Shown: positions 60,601 to 64,000 of the stretch, piece after piece
Layout of the letters: each line of letters starts with the position of its first letter
Position numbering within the stretch: position 1 is the stretch's first letter
From: Bugula neritina
Taxonomy: Eukaryota > Bryozoa > Gymnolaemata > Cheilostomatida > Bugulidae
Length of the DNA stretch: 64,000 bases
NCBI GenBank assembly: GCA_964035545.1
Contig: OZ037770.1
Location: 12,110,963 to 12,174,962, forward strand
Direction: 5' to 3'
Translations under genes and position numbers: made by a program
The notes under the pieces: model-generated
What the model saw: the letters and a program-made list of their open reading frames with translations, nothing else
Databases searched by the model: none
What the model was told of the DNA's origin: nothing

Positions 60601-62958
60601 TGCTTGAGATTCCTGATTTGAACTTTGACCTTTAGTAAGGTCTGACAGTGATGACTGTATGAGATTTAGAGGGTGCTTGAATATTCCTAAACGAAATACA
60701 AGTGATATTACAGACCACGGAACATGAATCTAACCCCATAAAACAAGTGCAAAGAGATTGACATGAAAAATATTTTAACATATGAAAAAGCAGTTTACAT
60801 GACTGTAACTTGAATATATGTGAGGGAGAATTAGTTATATACAGTGCTTCCTCCGTATCTCACTAAGCTGCAGGTCCCAAAACCTCAATTTGTGACTTAG
60901 TAGAATACCAAATTTAGCTCAGGGATCCTTTAAATTCGGCCATTTTGTCCCTATACACACATATATAAGCCACGAAACAAAGGTCCAAGCCCTTCTCCAG
61001 ATGTATGAAATTTCGTGAGAAATGAATAGTGAGATACGGAGGGAGCTATATATCATACTATTTTATATATCATATTATTGGAGTTGTTCGCTCACCTAGG
61101 TAAACTCTGATGATGCCAATGACGAAGAGATTAGTGACAGCACCGAGGAACAAGTAGCCAACACTACACATTGACAGGCATACGAGTAATGTCACTTTCT
61201 TGCTGTGCTTGTCAGCATATTTACCCTGTGATGGAGATGAGAAAAAATTGCATGTTCAGAGGGTGGAAAACTATCGGCATATACAGCAAATTCATTCGCA
61301 TTAGCCAAAATTGGTTTTACTAAATCAACAACTTGACTGATGATTCATAGTATTAGCCTCTGATCAGACAGCTGGCTATAGAATAGCTAGGGTTGTCTAA
61401 GGTTGGCCCCCTTTCTTTTACACACAGGTGATTTTAGCTCTTAAACTACGACAACACATCAGGCCTTCACCAAATGACATACATTATTCTACTGCATTAT
61501 TTCATCATATTATATTACACTGCTATATTACACTATTATACCATCAGATCATATTAGATTATACCATTATATCATATTAGATTTGATTATTATATTCCAT
61601 TATATACAAAACATATTATTATCTACTGCCTCCATATACTTTAAGCATACCACTGTGTTCTATAATATACCGTTTGAGTTTGATTAAAAGTGATACGTCA
61701 AAGCTGTGTGTGCACTCGACAGCAAAATTACGTGATACTAATATCAAACAATGCCATTTTAACTTATAAGCTTTACCGTGTCGCAAGAAAATCTGAAAAA
61801 TAAAAGAGTGACAACTAGTGAGGGTAGAACAACTCTAGTGATGGTTGGAATAACCAAAGGGGCCCGGTACCACCTAGTAACAACTAGCTGTCAGAAAGGT
61901 GCACTTACCACCAACGGGGAAGAAAGAAGTTGAACAAAACCGTACAATGAGCCTGCAAACATAGTCAATGATCGTAGAGTCTGTAAATATATTGAATACT
62001 TTTGATTTCGCTAAAACACAAAACAAAATTATTAAAATAACACAAACAAAACTGTATAAAACTGCATAGTATAATTACAAACAAGTTTACAATGGACTAT
62101 TGAGATGTATCTCTGATATGATGAAACAAAAGATGATGCAATGCGAACTAGTGACCTCTTACCGATATACCCCACAGCAGTGTGGCTCGCTCCCAGCTGC
62201 CGCAGATGACTAGACAGCTGCATGGTCATCATACCAACTCCACAGAGGTCCTACACAGAGTACTCAGTAAGTTACTTCCTAATATCTACAGTAACTTACA
62301 CCTACACGGTGTAATCAATAAGTTACAGTCACTAATACCTACAGTGACTTTTCACTTACCCTGAGATCAACCAACAGTACAAAACACACTACGTTGCTGA
62401 AAAACTAAAGTTTGAAATAGATCTACTGCAAAAAATGAACCTTGAAAAGCCTTTTTAGGGAGAAAATAAAATTACTGATGCCAATGTTTGTCTGGTAATC
62501 AAGTTCATGCAAGCAGAAGGAATATTGTGATATTGAGAAGCAAAAAAGTTCTTAAACAGAGTAAGGCTTGATTCCGCACAGTTTACACTAGTACGGTGGG
62601 ACGAAGACGCGCCCACTTAAACTAGTACATAGAACAAAGCCAATTTAGTGAGATGAAGAACAGACTCTTACAGCCACAACAATCAACTCGATGAGAAGGC
62701 ATAAAAACAAAAGTTACATGTGCAATATTTAGAACAAACTAAAGATTGAAGAGTACTTTTCAAAACAGTATAAAACTATAAACAAATAGAAACTTTGAAA
62801 AGAATAAAAAACAAATAAAGCAAAAGTTAAACTGAAAATTAATAAATAATTTTGACTTGTGCATGTGTGCGATATAAAGCAAACAGAAAAAAAAAGTACA
62901 TATTTTTCTAACTTACCAGAAAAGCTGCTGTAAACAAAACAACAAAAGTCCTTTCCAT
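57673..62958 (-). CDS. MFSD9: Major facilitator superfamily transporter, MFSD9-like
   Basis: Multi-pass membrane transporter; the substrate of this family is poorly known. Coding exons: 62958-62917, 62250-62163, 61952-61909, 61225-61096, 60686-60593, 59735-59611, 58863-58821, 58525-58375, 58131-57673; all GT/AG with matching phases, 391 residues. Order seen: MERTFVVLFTAAFL then DLCGVGMMTMQLSSHLRQLGAS (first helix, aligned to the FLDLFGVS...LGAS region of MFSD9), GSLYGFVQLLSSPLVG, MFS motif A as GKYADKHSKK (59-68), GIFKHPLNLIQSSLSDLTKG, SPPIAGYL, a hydrophilic central loop (GEKNKSDNSKDKAQ), then C-terminal helices including STMLGKVSLQSY and GISGTVMSSARLITPLFAGH. Slightly shorter than vertebrate MFSD9. 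The start ATG follows a 5' UTR acceptor at 62989. Family placement is by remembered alignment, so treat the symbol as probable. Confidence 0.8.
58271..58400. repeat. 28-bp tandem array overlapping an MFSD9-like 5' splice site
   Basis: Five units of 28 bp (gtgtcatgtgaaacatttac plus ctgtaa). The rightmost unit covers the last 26 coding bases of exon 58525-58375; the next carries the used donor CAG|GTAAGT. The remaining units repeat ACAG|GTAAAT in the intron. Confidence 0.9.
60842..61046. mobile_element. MITE family T copy, in MFSD9-like intron
   Basis: About 205 bp, preceded by TA. Left end CAGTGCTTCCTCCGTATCTC, right end gtgagatacggagggagc; the terminal CACTG is lost at the right. Internal sequence ggccattttgtccctataca is shared with 37850-38058. 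Confidence 0.68.
62360..62404 (-). other. MFSD9-like 45-nt candidate alternative exon
   Basis: Lies between an actttag acceptor and AGG|GTAAGT donor, phase 0 on both sides, coding FFSNVVCFVLLVDLR. Direct joining of its neighbours (AAFL|DLCG) fits the MFSD9 family better, so inclusion would lengthen the first helix abnormally. Either a rare alternative exon or chance. Confidence 0.3.
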
Positions 62959-62988
62959 AGTGGTAGGTGATAGTGCAAAAGGCTGTAT

Positions 62989-64000
62989 CTACAAAATTAA
63001 AATTACAAATTAAATAAAATCAAAATTTCACACTCATCCATCCATGTCATTACTAATAAAGCTTGTAAATGTCAAGCAGTAATATACTTTTTCATAAAAT
63101 CAAAATTCAAAGTTTTATCTTATTAGAAACATGTGCAGATTGCAGAGCTATGAGAGAATTGAAAATTCGACACAAAGTTTGACAGACATCTTTAAATGAT
63201 TTTTTTGAAGATTATATTATGTCATTACACCTTCTTTATAAAATATTTAATTCCAACTGTGCAATATAAGAAACTAAATATATACACAGTTTACTTTTGA
63301 TTCAAGCTCACTCACTTAATCTATAAAATATTATATCACAATAACTTACACATACTACAAAATGTTGAAATTACGTTAATAGATTTGAATGAACACATTT
63401 TTGTGGCCATTTTGAATTATACTATAGCATCATTATCATTAACTTCGACAGGTGCATGTGTAGCATTAGCAGAGAGTTTTTTTATCTCAATGATTACTTG
63501 ATATGTTATGTTTCAAATTGAGTTTTAATATCAATAGTAATCCACAATGACAGAATAATAAGTATTATTAAAACCAGACTTAGCAAAAGCATCAGTTCCA
63601 AAATAGATCCACCAACCTGACTTTTAGCCTTTTCCCAATTACTATCACATCGATTGTTACACAAAAGAAAAACTAAATCAGCATATTTGAAGTTAAATAG
63701 ATTACTTTTTTTAGAAACTTCTAGTTATACTAATGCCTCTCTTAAAAAAAACTAGATATACAATTATCAATTATACTACTACAAGCATGCACCATGATAA
63801 TTTGTGAATGTTAAAATTTAACATCAGTAATAATTTGATTATATTGAAAAGAAATTTATTTTTTTCTTTGATCAATTTATTGTATTCGGCATTACTAAAT
63901 TAGCATTGTCACTATCATTATGATTATATTTATAGGTAACTAGAAGCATAAAGCAGGCGATACTATAATTCATAGTATAACTATAAGGTAAATATTAGGC
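62989..64000. other. Upstream region of the MFSD9-like gene
   Basis: AT-rich; presumably intron or 5' flank. No coding exon, RNA gene or clear promoter element recognised. Confidence 0.5.

Overview
The window is nuclear DNA from an animal. It is AT-rich, has long introns and carries many microsatellites, minisatellites, SINEs and MITEs. The insulin-like gene has the eight-cysteine C-x-C-C A chain typical of molluscan insulin-related peptides, so a lophotrochozoan, most likely a mollusc, is inferred. All four recognisable genes lie on the minus strand. I rebuilt their exons by eye from GT/AG sites, reading phase and homology; no transcript evidence was available.

Layout: (1) 25-6856, N-terminal part of CDK11 (PITSLRE kinase), running off the left edge. 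(2) 6857-13258, no recognisable gene. (3) 13511-17617, a two-exon insulin/IGF-like hormone gene with an unusually long C-terminal extension after the A chain. (4) About 17.6-28.5 kb, mostly gene-free, with SINEs, a hAT-like MITE and one isolated TATA element that could serve the insulin-like gene. (5) 28628-52107, a gene of about 23 kb for a secretory-pathway single-pass receptor: signal peptide, SUEL/galactose-binding lectin domain, a second Cys-containing (CUB-like?) region, one transmembrane helix, and two alternative terminal coding regions giving two homologous but diverged cytoplasmic tails. (6) 52.1-57.7 kb, no complete gene, but two exons paralogous to the receptor lie here in inverted (+) orientation, the second with a premature stop. 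(7) 57673-62958, a complete MFSD9-like major facilitator transporter.

The four genes are not an operon and show no obvious shared pathway. The most unusual observations are the duplicated alternative tails with a shared KR-x-AP-x-PP motif, the inverted receptor exon copies, the insulin-like precursor with IGF-like layout but MIP-type cysteines, and short tandem arrays that repeatedly abut or overlap splice sites. In two cases (39034 and 58375) the array contains the last coding bases of an exon together with its 5' splice site.
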